This document shows, one piece after another, positions 38,193 to 48,488 of a stretch of 64,000 bases of DNA (positions are counted from its first letter, which is position 1; each line of letters opens with the position of its first letter). This DNA comes from Thozetella sp. PMI_491. Its lineage: Eukaryota; Ascomycota; Sordariomycetes; Chaetosphaeriales; Chaetosphaeriaceae. Under the pieces are notes generated by a model, which ran no database searches, had not been told where the DNA came from, and was given only the letters and a program-made list of their open reading frames with translations. Location of the stretch: NCBI GenBank assembly GCA_021432635.1, contig MU270071.1, positions 220,392 through 284,391 of the forward strand. Reading direction: 5' to 3'. The translations under genes and the position numbers were made by a program.

Positions 38193-39990
38193 TTACATGG
38201 TGTATGAAGTCGACCCTTGCCCCTGGCTCCTTGGAGCCACTCTCGCGTTAGGACAAGCCTGGCTGACACGTCCCTTGCCGAGGCAGTGGGTGGTACAGTG
38301 CCCACAGTCAATACAAACCTTGCAAGACTCATCGTAAATCCATCGCCGAACAACATCTCTGCCGTCGAAATGGTAGTCAAGCCTCGGCCGCCTTGGCCTT
38401 AGGTTCCGCCTCCTGCCGTGCTGAGGCACGGGGGAGGTGAGGGCCTGACCATGGTGCCTAAGGGGAGGGCCAGGCACCGGTGGCTGCCTCAGTCGCAACC
38501 GGTGGTCCGAGTNNNNNNNNNNNNNNNNNNNNNNNNNNNNNNNNNNNNNNNNNNNNNNNNNNNNNNNNNNNNNNNNNNNNNNNNNNNNNNNNNNNNNNNN
38601 NNNNNNNNNNNNNNNNNAGGGCCAGGCACCGGTGGCTGCCTCAGTCGCAACCGGTGGTCCGAGTGTGGATGCCGATGCCCCAGCTCAGCCGCGGTACGAG
38701 CTCGGCTTGGGCCCTGGAGAGCCGACGAGGAGGATTGAGAAACACTGCCAGGTGCAGCACTGCCAGGCGCGTGGATGGTATCCGTTGACACATTTGCGAA
38801 TGGCGGCACCCGCGGCTCCGATTCCCGTGGGAGGCTGTATTGCTCCATACCCCCTGACAGGCCCCGGGTCAAGTGGCGGCGTTCCTGCACGGTCATGCCG
38901 AGGATGCGGCCCGTATCGGGCACCCCCCCATCCATGCCCGAGCCCGCGGGGAGCAGCGGAGGACCGGAGTCCAAGTCAATGGCTTGGTTGTAGCCCGCAG
39001 CGGTTGGATATGACGATGGCATTGGCATCGGCATTGGCATTGGCATCGGCAATGGCATCGGCGTTGGATATGACAATGGCATTGGCATCGGAACCGGCGT
39101 TGGATATGACGATGGCATTGGCATCGGAACCGGCGTTGGATATGACGATGGCATTGGCATCGGCATACGCCCGAGCCCGTGCCCGAGGGCTGACATCGAG
39201 CCGTGGTGGGTGTGCCCATCAGAGTCGCTGGGATTCAGGTGGGTGCGTGCCTCGTAGGGGCTCATGCTTGGATTTGCACCGCGGAACTCTGGCTCAACGA
39301 ACCCAAGTCCCTCCGGTTGAGGGTTCTGCCGTGTGTATCCGGAAGGCTCAAAGGCCTGACCTCGGATTGGAGGCGTCTCTCCATCGTCAGCCGGCTCCGG
39401 CACTCGCCACATGAGTCCAGGGACTGGCGGGCTGCCACTGGGGTTTCTTGCCCCTGCACCGAGTGACGAGCCTGCCGACAGACACGATACCAGGCCGGCC
39501 GAGGTTAGTCCTTCGGTGGACTCGGCGACTGTATTCTCTTGGCGTCTGCTTTCCGAGAACAACTGCGGGCTCTGGGGTATATATGTCGGGTTTTCTGGCT
39601 CGCCCAAAGAAGATGGGGTCGCCGCACCGGAAGACTCAGGCGAGCTGAGGTCGCCAGAGAGGGCAGGATCGAGCAAAGAGAGGGCCATCTGCGCGGTCAT
39701 AGCAATGGTGCGATTGGTCCCATTGCCTGGCAATGTGCTTGATCTAGGGAGCGGTGGAGTATCTATTTCCGATGGCGGCGGTGTGCCCGCACCCATCATC
39801 CGAGATGCTGTGCTCATCGTCTCATCTGTAGCGTTGTTCCCGCCTGGATGCACATTAGCGGAAGGGCGCGGACAAGAAGCAGCCTTTCCAGCATGTACCT
39901 ACCATTTTCTGTTGTGAACGTGCTGCATTCAGGCATTTCACCGTCGTTTAGAAACGATGAAACGGGTAGGCGGTACGGGTTACCTTTCAT
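38193..39990 (-). CDS. Pro/Ser-rich hypothetical protein interrupted by an assembly gap
   Basis: Exon 1 is 39990-39903, ATG first. A 59-nt intron follows (39902-39844, GTAGGT...CATCCAG with a CTAAT branch sequence). Exon 2 runs from 39843 into the 105-N gap and, beyond it, in a compatible frame to a TAA at 38195-38193. A 47-bp sequence occurs on both sides of the gap. If that is one sequence counted twice, the frame is continuous and the protein has about 528 residues. I recognise no family. The protein is Ser/Pro/Gly-rich, with a 12-residue PMPMPSSYPTPV repeat, and the C-terminus has a compact Cys cluster (CKVCIDCGHCTTHC), which could bind metal. The low-complexity body suggests disorder. 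The exact 3' end is uncertain because of the gap. Confidence 0.6.
38513..38617. other. Assembly gap (105 N)
   Basis: A run of N flanked by an exact 47-bp duplicate (38466-38512 and 38618-38664). This pattern fits two contig ends that overlap but were scaffolded instead of merged. The true sequence is then probably 152 bp shorter than shown. Confidence 0.9.
39004..39171. repeat. Coding minisatellite, 36-bp units
   Basis: Units beginning TTGGATATGAC start at 39004, 39064, 39100 and 39136, so spacings are 60, 36 and 36 bp. The longer first unit carries extra ATTGGCATCGGC hexamer-pair repeats. On the minus strand each 36-bp unit encodes about 12 residues (PMPMPSSYPTPV) of the surrounding protein and keeps its frame. 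Confidence 0.9.
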
Positions 39991-41176
39991 GTTGGATCCG
40001 AATGGGTGTTGTTGTTTCGTAGTCGTTGTAGATGAAAACTTGTTCACGATAGTACCAGTTGAGACGACGTACAGTGACTTGAGAGCGTCCCAGGGAATCC
40101 GAGGACAAGATATAGGTGCACCGCACCGACTGGACAGCCAGAGTAGGTCAATTTATTCGAGAGCACAGTGTATCGCTCTGGTTGGGCACCAAGCCTTGAC
40201 CGAGAGACGGACAGTTGCAGCGTCAGCCTGCTGCGTGTCTTTGGAGGCGAGGGAGCCAGACCGTGATAGCTAGTGATAGTCAAGGAGCCAGCCACCATGC
40301 GCCTCCCCCCAAGATGTCCAACCAGTGTAGGATGGCCAAGGGTGAAGAAGCAAGTTCCCCTCTCCCCCTCTCCCGTCACTCCTCGCAAGAGTCGCCTTGT
40401 GCGGCAGCACACCTGTTTCATGGCGGGGGGAGATCAGCATCCCGAGTACGGAGCAGGAGGTACAAACAACGCGGCCTCTCGCAGACAGTGGAGAGGGCGT
40501 CAGGTCGGTTAGCTAGGAAGCAATCCTATAGGTGTACGTCGTCCTGGACCATGAGGCCTTTCCAAATTAAAGTCGGCTGATGTAGATGTTTGCTAGTACG
40601 CGGGCAGCTACAGCTCTGTGGGTGTGTGGGAGCATCCAAACACGGGCGATGCTGAGGTCATGACGGCATGCAGTGTCCAATAACTGCATATGCAGCATCC
40701 CCAGGAGTGGTCGCGCTGGCGAGGCCAGCAGAGACAGGTCGAAGGAAGGTGGCCAAAGGCGCCCCCGTTTGTCGCCTTTGGCTGGCGCATCTGCGGCTAC
40801 CCGTCCAGCGCAGGCCGTGCAGAATCGCCACCAATATGAGACGACGATACTCGCACAACACCGATGACTTTCGGGCCCCCCCAAGCCGATTCTTCTGCTA
40901 CGGTACATGCTGGTGGTGCGTATGTCCCCATTGCTTCTTTGGAACTGCATTTTCCCACAAGCAAACATGTTTCCAGCTGATTGGCTTCCCGCGGCACACC
41001 CACCGTGTTCCGAACTGCGTGTCTTGTCCATTCCCTCCCCCCCAAGATCGTGGGCATGCCATGGACAGCAGAGGGACTTCGGGTACTCAGCTACTCCCCA
41101 CATCCGCTCGCACGGGGTGGTTCTCGCCTGCTCTGTTTCTGATACCCATCGTCTTAGAACGGGTGCATTGCTCGCG

Positions 41177-41485
41177 GTTGAAGGGACCTCGAGGGGAAGC
41201 CTGGCGAAAAGCGAACAATTTTTGAGATTTCAGACTTCAGACCTAGACTAAGAATACAAAATACGTACATCAAACGCTCACTGGGACACCTGGAGGAAAG
41301 GGCTTCAAAAGAAACAGAGAAACAGAGAAACACGTTGAAGGGACCTCGGGGGGAAGCCTGACGAAAAGCAAACAACTTTTTGAGATTTCAGACTTCAGAC
41401 CTAGACTAAGAATACAAAATACGTACATCAAACTCTCACTGAGATACCTGAAGGAAAGGGCTTCAAAAGAAACAGAGCAACAAGT
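41177..41485. repeat. 157-bp tandem direct duplication
   Basis: Copy 1 starts at 41177 and copy 2 at 41334, both with GTTGAAGGGACCTC. The copies are nearly identical over about 145 bp, with about seven substitutions and one single-base indel. Most differences are transitions that make copy 2 more AT-rich. No coding function is supported. Confidence 0.93.
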
Positions 41486-41560
41486 TGAACACATAAGAGC
41501 AACAGGTTGAACACAGAAGAGCAACAGGTTGAACACAAGAGCAACAGGTTGAACAGATAG
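41478..41560. repeat. Minisatellite, four units of about 20-22 bp
   Basis: Four tandem units of the type AGCAACAGGTTGAACACA follow directly on the second copy of the 157-bp duplication. The unit shares its GTTGAA core with the start of the larger repeat, which suggests that the two arose by slippage at the same place. Confidence 0.9.
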
Positions 41561-41786
41561 AAAGCAGCTAGGAAAGGTCAAGCACAAGAAAGCATCCTCG
41601 TTCAAGTTGCGAGCAGCTCCGGGCTTGTTATCCCCGGATGCGAATTCAGGTTCCTCGCCACCGTCATAAATTGCAGAAAATGAGTCCCTTCGCACACATT
41701 CCACCCCGGATTTTGGAAGTTACCCACGTAAAATCTTGCCAAGGAAATGAAGCACCGTGTTTGAAGACAGAGGCTCTGGTGTTCGG

Positions 41787-42836
41787 TCACATCTTGGCCC
41801 TTTTGCGGGAGCACGCTGCCAGCTTGGCTGAACGTCGTTGCTTTGCGAGTTGCCCTTTTTTCGAGTGCTTCCTGTAAATGTGATTACTTCGACTAGGACT
41901 GGTCAAAAAGGATTGAGAGCAGATTCCGCAGATCCAGCGATTCCCACAACAGCTTGTTGAAGCACGATTAGCTCGGAACCCCAGGAAGCACGATTCCAAA
42001 GGTGGGCTGTTGGGCACGTACATGGCTTTATGCTTGATAAAATCTAATTCCTTGTGGTACGCCGGCTGTGTGCAGCCAGGCACACGGCATTCATACAATC
42101 TCGGCGTCTGGGCCCTCGAAACTGGCGAGTCTGAGCCCTGCTCCTCCGTTTGCTGCTTCCGGCTCGAGGTTGTGGGCTTAGATCCGTTCCCCTGCAGAGG
42201 CTCTCCGTTGCCAAGTGGCGGGCCTTGGGGCATCAGAAGTTGGAGGCCACTGTCGAGTGGCGGTAGAGTTGCGATGGCCATCCAGGATGCTGCCAACGTG
42301 TTGCCGGCGTCGGGCAGTGTTGGATATGCAGAGTTGATGAGGTGCTGTACTACCTCCTCAGAGAGGCTCGAGCCTTTCGGCATGATGTCTTCCCACCCGT
42401 ACGGGACGGGGGTGGCGCACGGCGAACTCAGCATGAGATTTTCAGTGTATCCGCTGCTGGCCACTTGGCCATAACAGCTCTCCTGCTCCAACTTGGGCGA
42501 CCAGTTCTCCCCAGCGAGGCTTAGACGGGCGAGGTCTAGGTAGGGAGGGTGAACTGGCGACGGCGAAAGGATAGAGCTTGGCGGTGAGAGCGGCTCTTGG
42601 GGATGTTGGATCACAGCGGCACCTCTGTGGGCCAAGGGGAGGTTTCCCTCGTCGTCATGGTCGGCATCGTCGGACCAGAATGGAGAAGGGCCGACGGGTG
42701 CGACGATGGGAATGTCGGGCATGGGGGGGCTCAAGCAAGGTCCGCCATCCGACAGCGAGACGTGGATGTGTCCCAGCACACAACGGCACCAGGGCTCCAG
42801 CAGCTCGGCCGGGAGAGAGTCGAGATAGCTGCTCAT
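41787..42836 (-). CDS. C2H2 zinc-finger protein, unknown function
   Basis: Open frame from ATG 42836 (MSSYLDSLPAEL), 349 residues unspliced. The first 245 residues are Pro/Ser-rich without a recognised domain. One good C2H2 finger lies at residues 303-324 (C-x2-C-x12-H-x4-H, CGICSQSFLTSPSRSNHIYR plus KH). A degenerate finger precedes it (C250-x4-C255-x12-H268) without a clear second histidine. A basic tail follows, rich in Lys/Arg (KKGQLAKQRRSAKLA), likely a nuclear signal. A possible 69-nt intron (42021-41953, GTACGT...CAACAAG) would remove 23 residues between the two fingers without changing frame, giving 326 residues. Both forms are possible. Fungal proteins of this layout are usually nuclear regulators; the target is unknown. 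Confidence 0.7.
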   Translation of the reverse strand: MSSYLDSLPAELLEPWCRCVLGHIHVSLSDGGPCLSPPMPDIPIVAPVGPSPFWSDDADHDDEGNLPLAHRGAAVIQHPQEPLSPPSSILSPSPVHPPYLDLARLSLAGENWSPKLEQESCYGQVASSGYTENLMLSSPCATPVPYGWEDIMPKGSSLSEEVVQHLINSAYPTLPDAGNTLAASWMAIATLPPLDSGLQLLMPQGPPLGNGEPLQGNGSKPTTSSRKQQTEEQGSDSPVSRAQTPRLYECRVPGCTQPAYHKELDFIKHKAMYVPNSPPLESCFLGFRANRASTSCCGNRWICGICSQSFLTSPSRSNHIYRKHSKKGQLAKQRRSAKLAACSRKRAKM

Positions 42837-45800
42837 CTTCTCTAGCGTTGTTGCTTGTGAGGACAAAGATCTTGTGATGGTGTGATGGTTCAACGAAGAC
42901 TAAGGATTCGTGCCAGGCTAGAGACTGGAGGAGACAGCAGGCCGAGAGGGCCAAAACGGACGGTTCCCTGGGGCCCCTTTAAGGAGATCAACATCATGTC
43001 TCTCGTCTTTCTGATTAACCAAGTACATGCTACTCCGTGGCTGCTCGCCCAGTGTCGCACGAGGCGATGCGAGCGACAAGCACGCCTGAGAAACTCGCAA
43101 CCCTTTCTCTGTGTCGAAACGCTAGAGAGGACTGGAACCCTCAGGACCGCCTCACTCGCGGATAGTTGCTTGTGGGAGGTGTGAGTTTCCTCAGCCCACC
43201 CACCCATGCTAGCTCATTCCCACCCCTCACCCCTTCTGCCTTGATGGCTCAGAGTTTGTCGTGCGCCCTTTGACCTCGCGACAGGGTCAATGCTGCTAGC
43301 GAAGCCGTCAAGATGGAGGGAAGGGACACAGAACGCCATCTGGGAGCCTAGGTCAGCGGTGGCTCGGATACTGTGGGAGAGAGGGACCCAATGGCGGCGT
43401 GGTGGAGGGGGGTGTTGGAAACGGCAGAAGGCATATGCCGTCCGAGGCGATCATCAAATTGAAGTGGAAAAGACGAGCCTGCCTCTTCCCGCACTCGAGA
43501 GTCGGAGGCGTCTCGAGCCATGGTCGGCCCAGACGCACCCTGTTTGGTCAGGTTCCACCCTCACTACCTGTCGCTCCGTCAACAAACAAGCAATGCGCTT
43601 CCCACGCTTCGAAGGAGACACCCGCAGCGGATCGCAGCCCATCGGAGCCTATCGCACCCCATTCAGATGAGCGACACCCCATATCCGATGCCGAGCTGTG
43701 GTGCAAACAGACTGGCCATCCAACCACCTGTTTCCATCCCCGCTCAGCTGCGCGCTGCCCGGCAAGCGACTTATCACCTTTTGCCCTGGCCGAATCCCGG
43801 TGCTGGGTCGCGCACCTGGGTCGTATTGCGCTGCGCTACTATCGATGTTTGTCATTGACCGTTGCGAGTTCCTGCAGCAGACGGCATTCTCCAGCACGGC
43901 CCCTCCCCCCCGCGCGACCTGGTCGACCGTTTTGGGGGGGGGGGGGGAGGGGAGGAGCAGTGTGTGGTTGGACGAAGGTAGAGCCTTGCAGGATGCATGC
44001 CGACAACCTACGGCCGAATATCGAGCAGGCTCCGACACTTTTCGGACGCGGGTCGACTCACCTGCACGGGGCGACGGGGAACCCCCACTCCGCCATGCTG
44101 TAGGCGCCCGAGTCGAGAATGCTCTGTTTGCTGGGTGCTGCCTTCCGCTCCCTCCACGCCCTCCCAATTCCCACCACTCATAGCCCCGGTTCACCTCCAC
44201 CAGAGACGAAGCAAGTATATTGCCTTCTGCAGCAAAACGCAGCGGTACCAAGATGCCCAATCAAGCCGCGCGGCCGCCGAAGCAGAACCTGCCCCTCCCC
44301 CCAACCGCTAGCACGCATCAGGCACCTTGGCTGTGATACCTGCAGATAAAGTAGGTGGTATGGCAAACAGAGCGCTGCAGCCCATCTACGACGGGAGAAA
44401 CGGATCGACGGCATGCGAAGCGGTAGCCAGCATAGGATTGGTGCCCGAGACGCACCCGGATCCTCACCCACCCTTCGGAGAGCATGCCATTAGGTGCTAA
44501 GCCACTTGATCCAAGGCACATCGGGGTGGGGGGGTGGTCAGACGCTTCTTCGTCAACCGGTCTGGCTCGAGGGATAGACGGCAGAAGGGATATCGCCAGC
44601 GCCATGGCGTGCCGATCGTAGCCTTAAGCGAGAAACCCGACGATCGTGAGGAATCTCCGCCGCCCCCGCGTGGTCCATCCGACCCGTCTTGGGAGCTTCC
44701 CGATGCGAGGCCACTCCTGGGCAGAAGCCGCAATTCGCGCCTTGACACCCCACTACGCCAGAGAGACGTGTCACTGCAGGTACTGCAAACACGCCCGCCA
44801 GATGCTACCGCGTTATCTAGGATTGTTTAGTGGACCTGGGTATTCATCATGTGGGAAGATGACACTCCCGTTGACCGAAATAAACTCTGCCGGGCTCGAA
44901 AATGCGCAAACATGGAGAGTGCTGAGCCCGGGCTAAGATGGAATATCGCGCAGGCTTCCACCTCGCTGATAGACCATGTCTTGGATCTGTACGACACACC
45001 ACTCACTAGGGCGCCTCATCTTCATTGCCCAGCACAGACTGCACCCAAGGCTCCGGTTGGCGTCAGACGAAAATCTGTCTCATGACCAATGGCTCGCTGC
45101 ATCCAATTTGTGCCTCTTGACTCTGTTGTTGCCCGCTCACCGGCCAAGTCGCTGGCGCTGATGTCGGCTGCCGTGCAGTATGTGTTATCCAACGTTGTGT
45201 GATGCGTCACGAAGTTAAAGTAGACCAGAGCAAACTTGCAGGCAAGGCTTCCGTCGGGAAGGTGGACTGCGGTTCCCCGTCGGCTGAAGAGAAGATAACA
45301 TGTCCCCCGGACGGCATGAAGTGTGCCGATTTTGACCATCCCGAGAAGCCACAGAGGACGAAACAGCACAGTGGGAGCTGATTATCTCCTCTCTCCTAGT
45401 CTGTGATTGGGGAGAGTTTTCCTGCTCCCCGCCCTCGGCCCCCCTTCCTCGTCCTCCACGTCCTGCTAGTCCTCCTTTTGTTTCTTCCTTTTCCCATGCC
45501 TCGGTGTGGATGTAGGAAAGGCTCCTCGGCCCTCCACTGCTAAGCCCAGACGACCTTGGCTACCCTGTCGTTCCACAACAGCTCCTTGACACCCGTCTTG
45601 TTCATCCCCTTGAAGCTCTGTTTGCCATGTCTCGGACCAATCTTCACATGATAGAGTCTCCTTGACTCACACACGCATGCCACGACGCCCCCAGCTCATC
45701 CCGTCCCCCCCACCTTGTGGCTATGGAAGGTCCACAAGTGCACTATTTGTTTGTTCGGTATTGGGGAGAGGCAAGAGGGAAGGGGAAAGGGGGGAGGGGG

Positions 45801-47247
45801 GAAGGGAAAGAGGGGGGGGGGGAGGGAAAGAGAGGGGAGGGTAGGGGAGAGAGGGAAGAGAAGGGACAGAAGGAAAGAAGGGAAAGAAGGGAAAGAGGAA
45901 AGAGAGCAAGACCCCTACCTGCACAAAGCAGCAACAACCCTAACCCCTACCTCGTTTAGCCTGCGCACAAAGACCATGCAGAGAGGGGGGTCTCTCTCCA
46001 CTAGCCATCCCGTTCGACTGACTGGCTGAAGGCAAAATTTTGGGTGCCGCCAAGGACATGAATGCCTATTTGCTCTCCCTGCTGGCCTTTGATGTCTTCC
46101 TTGTGACGGGCGCGGCCCAGCGACGACATACTGCACCATGTCCAGGGCACGGCTGACGGCGAGCACCGCGTGGATAGCAGCCAAGGACCCCACTATATCG
46201 TGTGTCCCATGTCGTACCGTAGAATCCACATCGTGGAGCCGGTGGAGCTGGCCCCCGGATTTTCGTCCAGCGTCTGGAACGTTGCACGGATGCGGCTCTG
46301 CCTAGGCCCAACCCGGCAGGCATCAGCGCCTATGCTCCGACTCTTGTCTCACGGGTCTTGAGACCACGCCGTCCTCGAACTCGAAGTGCTGCGCGGCCTG
46401 GCTAAGCCTGGCCGAGCCATGCAAACAAAGGGAAACACTTGAGATTCCCAGCCCACGGCCAATCGTGGCTAGTATGACGCACGCGCGGGGGAAAACGCGC
46501 GCGTCTCCGATGGGAGAGTCTGTAGAAATTCGACCCCCGTAGCGCACACCGGAGAGGCTTTGGGACAAGCAAAGCGTCGATTGCGAAGACGTAGAAGAAT
46601 AAATCATCGAGGCATAGGGCCCTAGAGACACGTCAAGTCAATCCCTTCGCATCCCCAAGCCAGGCGCCCGAGGCTTTAGAGCAGGCCTGGCTTTCCGGAT
46701 ACACGCAAGCCATTCTGATCGGCCAAATTCCCTTGCAGACCATCTCCACCAATCCGACGACCACACCTGACGGCAATTCCTTGTTGCAGTGCCATGATGT
46801 CTGTGCAGATGTTTCTCAGTCCCTTCTCGCCGCAGCACGTTGTCGTAGATCCTATGAACCGCCCAGACTACGGACAGTGGAGGAAGCCTCTTCAATAAAG
46901 CTCGGGATCTAGGAATCCGTCATTGATACCGTATCCAGCACGGGACGCTGTGCCCTCTATCCCATGTTGTTGTCAGCATACGATATCCTACTACACAGAG
47001 GCCGCTACTTACGGTCTCGTCACCACTAGCCTCAAATGTGTTATTGAAGATGAAATCCATATGCTCGGGAACTGTAAACTCAGCTTCTTAACTAAGCCAT
47101 TGATACACTCCCGTCGGGATGAAAGATGAAGGGGGCTTCGCGATCTGCTAGAAGCGATACGCAAAGATCAAGTGGATAAAGCATATCAACCAGAAACTCA
47201 ACTGAAGAAACATGCAGACATTTGATTAGTTACATTGACCATATCTA
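42837..47247. other. Gene-poor region before the MAT core
   Basis: About 4.4 kb with no supportable gene. In particular no alpha-box (MAT1-1-1) sequence was recognised in any frame listed for this stretch. A G-run lies at 43934-43947, and a long purine-rich tract lies at about 45765-45910. From about 46.9 kb rightward GC falls visibly, probably the left edge of the idiomorph-like segment. Confidence 0.5.
45765..45910. repeat. Purine-rich (G/A) tract
   Basis: About 145 bp almost entirely of G and A on the plus strand, with G-runs up to about 11 and GGAAAGAA-like units in its right half. Such tracts can form triplex or quadruplex structures and slip easily. No coding role is supported; the open frames through it are artefacts of composition. 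Confidence 0.92.
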
Positions 47248-48488
47248 TTATTTTAGCGTGTCGAACTCACTATCCGGGATGAACTTGGCGTTCACTCCGA
47301 GGCTGAAGAAAAGTAGTTGCCGGGGTGGCAGTTGAATCTTTTGGCGGTCAGGATCGACCCCAGTCGAATAATTCTCGAATGGAGTGCGACCGTCAATGAA
47401 CATATAAACAAGTTCTCTCAAAGTCGATGGGGCTGATGTATGTGTTTGGGAACTGGGAGTTAGGAGGGTTGAGAACGACAGGTCATATTGAAGTTCCGCC
47501 CTTGAGGAGATACGAGTTCGGAGCATCCTGTTTATTGATTAGCATAACTTCCGAATGATATCTTTGATGCTTACACCAAAGCCCATCCTCTGACCGCGAT
47601 CCTCAAAAGTGCCTTCCATTCAGAAACCGGTTCGGCTCTTCCCCATTTCATTTCGGTGAGTCGGAGAAGTATTTTGAGCAGGTGGTTGGAGTCACTGCTA
47701 ATTTTTGACACGATAGCATTCATTTTCGCGATGAGAGCTTTGGTGAATTTGACCTCCGGGTCCGGCTTGATCTCAAGTTCGATGTTCATGGAATCATCGT
47801 CTCGGGTATCCTCCGCTAAATAGGCATTTGGCTTTTTCGAGCCCAAGTTCAGAAAATCGCTCGAGCCTAGCAAGCCAGTTCGATTTTCCGTGAAATAAGC
47901 CAAGAAGCTGCTATCATCGGAAAGTTCAGATGTTTGGTGGTTAGACGTTATGGTGGGAACTACCAATTTGATGATATCCTTTTCCACAGAGGAGAGAGCT
48001 GAGACCCATGACAGGAACTTCCCCAATATTGGCGAAGGAGCATTTGGGAGTTTCCGGAGAGTGGCCAAGGTGCCGCGCGGAATGATTCCCAACTTGTTGA
48101 TCGGGAAGTTCGGGAGATGGGTGGATGGCGGCTTGATGAGGGGGGTTCCATTTGCTTTGGCTGCTTGGAGTTGAGCAAGTGCGGAACGAAATATCTTCGT
48201 CCATCTTATCATCTCATCCTTCTTGATTTTGGCCGGAACTCGGGTATAACGATAACCTAGACCATGTCGAAGCAAGAAAGCCACATGCCATTCCGGCTGG
48301 TCAGTGATCCACGTGAACAACTTCCACAGCTCGGTGACACCACTGGGTTTTTCGCCAAGGGTGAGCTCTCCAAGTTGGTCCACGAAGTCGACAAAGTCTT
48401 TCGTTTCTCCAAGGTCAACCAGGCTATCCCGCCAAAAGTTTCTCTCGGATAATGCGATTGCTATGCAAAGATGAAGTGCTGTTTCCAT
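47248..48488 (-). CDS. MAT-linked protein, unassigned (MAT1-1-2-like or new MAT gene)
   Basis: Two exons, 48488-47575 and 47527-47248, with a 47-nt intron (GTAAGC...AACAG, branch GCTAATC), give 397 residues. I recognise no catalytic or DNA-binding domain, and there is no alpha box or HMG box. Visible features are a helical N-terminus (SERNFWRDSLVDL), a Trp-rich segment (ELWKLFTWITDQPEW), a KPPSTHLPNFP segment and an acidic middle (about 225-245). The C-terminal exon contains LPPRQLLFFSLGVNAKF. The Pro-Pro/Phe segments and the length are reminiscent of the MAT1-1-2 (PPF) family, but that is weak. Orientation also argues against a simple MAT1-1-2, since the gene points away from the HMG gene and toward SLA2. 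Codon use and GC resemble the neighbouring MAT gene more than the outer genes. It shares a 405-bp upstream region with the HMG gene, suggesting co-regulation. Confidence 0.75.

Larger units (their letters stand above)
39991..41786. other. Intergenic region with tandem duplication
   Basis: No gene supported in about 1.8 kb. The right end holds a 157-bp direct duplication and a short minisatellite, listed separately, just downstream of the C2H2 gene. Confidence 0.5.

Noticed and set aside
41177-41485. RIP as cause of the differences between the two 157-bp copies
   Set aside because: Changes are transition-biased, but most altered G residues follow G or C and are not in the TpG/CpA context preferred by RIP. 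The duplication is also shorter than the usual size threshold.
45930-45950. Telomere-like CCCTAACCCC
   Set aside because: It is only about one and a half repeat units at the end of a purine tract, so not a telomere or interstitial array.
47248-48488. Naming the MAT-linked gene MAT1-1-1
   Set aside because: Position and direction would suit MAT1-1-1, but no alpha-box sequence can be seen in either exon.
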